This document shows, piece after piece, positions 20,762 to 23,413 of a stretch of DNA of 23,413 nt. The stretch's first letter is position 1; each line of letters starts with the position of its first letter. The DNA comes from Chloroflexota bacterium (GTDB lineage: Bacteria > Chloroflexota > Anaerolineae > Promineifilales > Promineifilaceae), in NCBI GenBank assembly GCA_024223125.1, contig JAAEOP010000686.1, forward strand, positions 1 to 23,413, given 5' to 3'. Both the position numbers and the translations under genes were made by a program. The notes beneath the pieces were generated by a model. That model had not been told where the DNA came from and did not search any database. It saw only the letters and a program-made list of their open reading frames with translations.

Positions 20762-23413
20762 ATGACCCATCTGCAATTCGCCTTGCGTTTGCTGGGACCG
20801 TTTGAGATTCAACAACAGACGGGCAACGTACCAAAACTCGGCCGTAAAACACGCGCCCTGCTGGCATACCTGGCAGCCACCAGCAGCCAGCATACCCGGC
20901 GCAATTTAATGGAAATGTTTTGTCCTGAAGCGACCGACCCGGCCGCCGCCCTACGCTGGCATCTCAGCCGCATCCGACGCCAGTTAGACGGTGACATTCT
21001 CCTGACCCCGGCCGACAAAATCAAGTTAAACAGCGGGATAATCCAGTGCGATCATCATGAGTTTCAGCAAATCATGGCTAATCCAGCCAAACAAACTGTG
21101 GCCGACTTAAACCATGCGTTTCGTCAATATCGGGGCCGCTTTTTGGAGAAGCTTAATTTGCCCAACGCACCGACATTTGATATTTGGCTGCTGGGGGAAC
21201 GCGCTCGTTACCGGCAGTTATTTGAAAATGGCTCCCATATTCTCATCAGCCGCCTGATCCAACAGCAGAAATATGATGCAGCTATACCGGTTGCCCAAGC
21301 TCTATTGCAAACCAATCCCTTACTGGAAATTGTGCAAACCCAATTGATCTGGCTGTATGCCCAGACCGGTCAACGGGACAGCGCTTTGAAGCAATTTGCC
21401 CAATGCAAAACATTATTGTGGCAAGAGCTGGCAGTTACGCCGGCGCCTGACTTGTTAGCTTTGCATGAAGCCATTGTCCACCATCAACCGTTGACGGCCG
21501 TGACAGATGAGACAGCGCCGGATGGGTCAGTTCGTTTGTCGGAAACGGCCGTTTCTGACTTTGTAGGCCGCTATACAGAACAAAGCCAACTACAAACAAT
21601 CTGGCGAAACGGGGGTGGTATCGTATTGGTGGAAGCAGTAGCGGGTGGTGGAAAAACACGGTTAATCGAGGAGTTTCGGCGTGACCTGCCAGAGAATACA
21701 GTTCAACTCAGCGGACATAGCTACGAATCCACCCGCAATATTCCGTATCAGCCATGGCTGCCAATCTTGGAAAACTACCTTGCCAGCCAAAAGCAGGATC
21801 TCTTACAAAAGTTGGCCCCCCGTTGGCAGCAGCAGTTAGGTTCGCTTTTACCCGACCTTTATTCGTCGCCGGCCGCAACGCCCAACCAACAGCAGCTATT
21901 TCGAGCCATCACCCATTTATTAACAGAACTATCCGCCAGCCAGCCGACAGTTGTACTTCTGGAAGATTTGCAGTGGGCTGATGAAGCTTCCCTACAATTG
22001 TTTCAATTTATAGCCCAACAACGACCGCGAAGAACAGCCTCGTTCCTGCTCATCGGCACGTTCCGCAGCGAGGAGGTGGCCGACAACACAGCCTTGCCCA
22101 CTTTGCTGCATGATTTGGGACGGGTAGCGGTGGCGCGGATGGCGTTACGGCCATTAACTGCCATCGAAGTGGAACAAATGATCACCCACTTATGGCGTCA
22201 TTTACCTCCCGGCTTCAATGCCCCGCTCATGCGTGACACGCTCCTGCAATCTGCGGGTGGCAACCCTTTGTTTACCAGTGAAATCTTGCATGAATTGGTT
22301 TCGGCCGCCGCCTTACCGGAAATCCTACCCATTCCGCCCAGTCTGACCGCCTTAACCGCCCGACGCCTAAAGCAAATGCCAGCCAGCGGCCGTCAGGTGA
22401 TCGAAAGTCTAGCCGTGTTAGATCGGCCGGCTCATTTTGACCTGGCGCAGCAGATAAGCGCTCGCACCGAGGAAGAAACATTGGTGGCCATCGAGATGGG
22501 GCTGCGTTGGCGGCTGTTGCAGCCGGATGAGAGAACGCAGGTAGATTTTAGTCATGATCTGTTTCGCACGGCCGTCATCGCCCAATTAAGTCCGGTACGT
22601 CGTACCATTTTGCACCGGCGTACCGCCCAAACATTAACCCAATGGGGAGCAGATGCAGCCACACTATCCCATCATTGGCAGCAGGCTGGCGACAAAAGCA
22701 ACGAGGCAAAATATGCAGCCCTGGCCGGACAAGAAGCGGCCGCACTCTTTGCCAATGAGGAAGCGATACATTATTTTGAGCGCGTTGTAGCCATCCAGCC
22801 CACACCTGCCATCTGGCGGCAGTTAGGAGATGTGCAAAAACGAATCGGCCGCTGGGATAATGCCCAATCCGCTTACGAGCAAGCGCTTTTACTGACCGAA
22901 AACATGAATGTCGTCTATGAGCGGGCCAGCATAGACTTATCGTTGGGAAAACTCCTGATTGCTCGTGGGAATTATAAACCGGCCCATTTCCACTTAGACC
23001 AGGCTGAAACTGCCTTTCGACAGCACGACTGCCAACCTGAATTAGCCGATACATATAACAACCAGGCTATTATTGCTTACCGGCAAGGGAACTATGAGAC
23101 AGCTCTGGCAAAATACAAAGCGGCCGTTCAAATTGACCAATCATTGGATGACAGAACGGGTATGGCTATTCGGTTCGGAAATATGGGGCTTGTTTACCTG
23201 GACCAAAACAAGTTAGATCAGGCGCAAGACCTCCTGGACCAATCCCTACAATTATCTCGCCAGTTGCGCAACCAGGAATATATTGCCAATCGTTTGGGTA
23301 ATCTGGGTATCGTTGCCTCTGCCAAAGGTGATTATGATGGGGCGTTGCAATTGTATCAGCAAGCCATTGTGATTGACGAAGAGTTGGGGAATACACAATC
23401 AGTGGCCCGGCAC
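20762..23413 (+). CDS. SARP/BTAD-type transcriptional regulator with AAA ATPase and TPR domains (partial)
   Basis: 884 codons are open to the right edge with no stop, so the C-terminus is missing. Residues 1-95 form an OmpR-type winged helix (LQFALRLLGPFEIQ, GRKTRALLAYLA). Residues about 100-250 are a BTAD all-helical domain (AIPVAQALLQTNPLLEIVQ). An AAA/STAND ATPase follows from about 265 (DFVGRYTEQSQL). Its Walker A reads AVAGGGKT near 292-299, where the usual first Gly is Ala. Walker B is VVLLEDLQWAD near 397-407. From about 680 TPR repeats run to the edge, including AIWRQLGDVQKRIGRWDNAQ and GNYETALAKYKAAVQ. Such proteins are signal-gated activators; target genes are unknown. ATG 20762 has no ribosome site but a -10 just upstream. 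Confidence 0.9.
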   Translation, partial: MTHLQFALRLLGPFEIQQQTGNVPKLGRKTRALLAYLAATSSQHTRRNLMEMFCPEATDPAAALRWHLSRIRRQLDGDILLTPADKIKLNSGIIQCDHHEFQQIMANPAKQTVADLNHAFRQYRGRFLEKLNLPNAPTFDIWLLGERARYRQLFENGSHILISRLIQQQKYDAAIPVAQALLQTNPLLEIVQTQLIWLYAQTGQRDSALKQFAQCKTLLWQELAVTPAPDLLALHEAIVHHQPLTAVTDETAPDGSVRLSETAVSDFVGRYTEQSQLQTIWRNGGGIVLVEAVAGGGKTRLIEEFRRDLPENTVQLSGHSYESTRNIPYQPWLPILENYLASQKQDLLQKLAPRWQQQLGSLLPDLYSSPAATPNQQQLFRAITHLLTELSASQPTVVLLEDLQWADEASLQLFQFIAQQRPRRTASFLLIGTFRSEEVADNTALPTLLHDLGRVAVARMALRPLTAIEVEQMITHLWRHLPPGFNAPLMRDTLLQSAGGNPLFTSEILHELVSAAALPEILPIPPSLTALTARRLKQMPASGRQVIESLAVLDRPAHFDLAQQISARTEEETLVAIEMGLRWRLLQPDERTQVDFSHDLFRTAVIAQLSPVRRTILHRRTAQTLTQWGADAATLSHHWQQAGDKSNEAKYAALAGQEAAALFANEEAIHYFERVVAIQPTPAIWRQLGDVQKRIGRWDNAQSAYEQALLLTENMNVVYERASIDLSLGKLLIARGNYKPAHFHLDQAETAFRQHDCQPELADTYNNQAIIAYRQGNYETALAKYKAAVQIDQSLDDRTGMAIRFGNMGLVYLDQNKLDQAQDLLDQSLQLSRQLRNQEYIANRLGNLGIVASAKGDYDGALQLYQQAIVIDEELGNTQSVARH

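Larger units (their letters stand above)
98..22575. repeat. Iterated palindrome ACGGCCGT, about 38 exact copies across the window
   Basis: Exact copies occur for example at 98, 1260, 1883, 2244, 2495, 2718, 2829, 3308, 6719, 8292, 12198, 15872, 17812, 19820, 20442, 21545 and 22568. Many more carry the CGGCCG core with one edge base changed. Copies fall mostly inside coding regions on both strands, read as Thr-Ala-Val, [Asn/Asp/His/Tyr]-Gly-Arg or Arg-Pro-Ser depending on frame. Counted by eye; the count may be off by a few. Confidence 0.85.

Noticed and set aside
22575..23054. 159-codon minus-strand frame opposite the SARP gene
   Set aside because: The plus strand codes without interruption for a recognisable regulator with ATPase and TPR domains; this is its antisense shadow.

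Overview
The window reads as chromosomal DNA of an uncultured-type Chloroflexota bacterium (Anaerolineae/Ardenticatenia-like). That placement is inferred from gene style: lipoproteins with long Thr/Pro-rich spacers, a large SARP/BTAD-AAA-TPR regulator, a relic of a LuxR/MalT-type regulator, short intergenic repeats, and roughly 50% GC. No rRNA, tRNA, CRISPR array, phage module or intact transposase gene was seen. The most striking global property is an 8-base palindrome, ACGGCCGT, found exactly about 38 times in 23.4 kb, where about 0.4 would be expected by chance. Its core CGGCCG occurs about 70 times. It lies mostly inside genes on both strands, like the HIP1 palindrome of cyanobacteria.

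Layout, left to right. 1-1490 holds the 3' end of an unrecognised gene, a two-domain VOC (glyoxalase-fold) protein and a DinB-fold protein. 1783-3751 holds a divergent pair from the AmmeMemoRadiSam system: the MEMO-like AmrB and the radical SAM enzyme AmrS. 3771-4454 is a 0.7 kb gene graveyard with an inverted-repeat element of about 197 bp, a 43-codon relic of a LuxR/MalT-like regulator and a pair of direct repeats. 4455-7009 is a two-gene lipoprotein operon (VanY-type D,D-carboxypeptidase, then a CapA-type protein) with a 4-base ATGA overlap. An Lrp/AsnC regulator and a DMT exporter run the other way (7142-8537). 8499-11989 is a tightly coupled minus-strand operon: phosphoribosyltransferase, hydantoinase B/oxoprolinase subunit, and a DadA-like FAD oxidoreductase. 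12089-13069 is a PIG3-type quinone oxidoreductase, separated by a hairpin-rich spacer from the minus-strand rhomboid / TPR-membrane protein / AI-2E transporter group (13240-16234).

Between the AI-2E gene and a threonine-dehydrogenase-like SDR (16521-17546) lies a 103 bp hairpin element bracketed by 10 bp direct repeats, a good MITE candidate sitting between two divergent promoters. The SDR overlaps a type II NADH dehydrogenase tail to tail (17528-18841). Upstream of that dehydrogenase is a PIN/ribbon-helix-helix toxin-antitoxin pair in toxin-first order. Divergent from the pair is an XdhC-family molybdenum-hydroxylase maturation protein. The right edge is an 884-codon open fragment of a SARP-type regulator.

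Several genes (PIN toxin, VanY, the SARP regulator) have a -10 hexamer only 6-9 bases before the start codon and no Shine-Dalgarno, suggesting leaderless transcripts. Others (DinB, AmrB, AmrS, FAD oxidoreductase, SDR, RHH antitoxin) have clear GGAG-type sites. I saw no gene cluster that I can call a new multi-gene system. The best candidates for undescribed biology are the iterated palindrome, the two inverted-repeat elements, and the orphan HyuB operon. All calls rest on reading the sequence; no database search was run.
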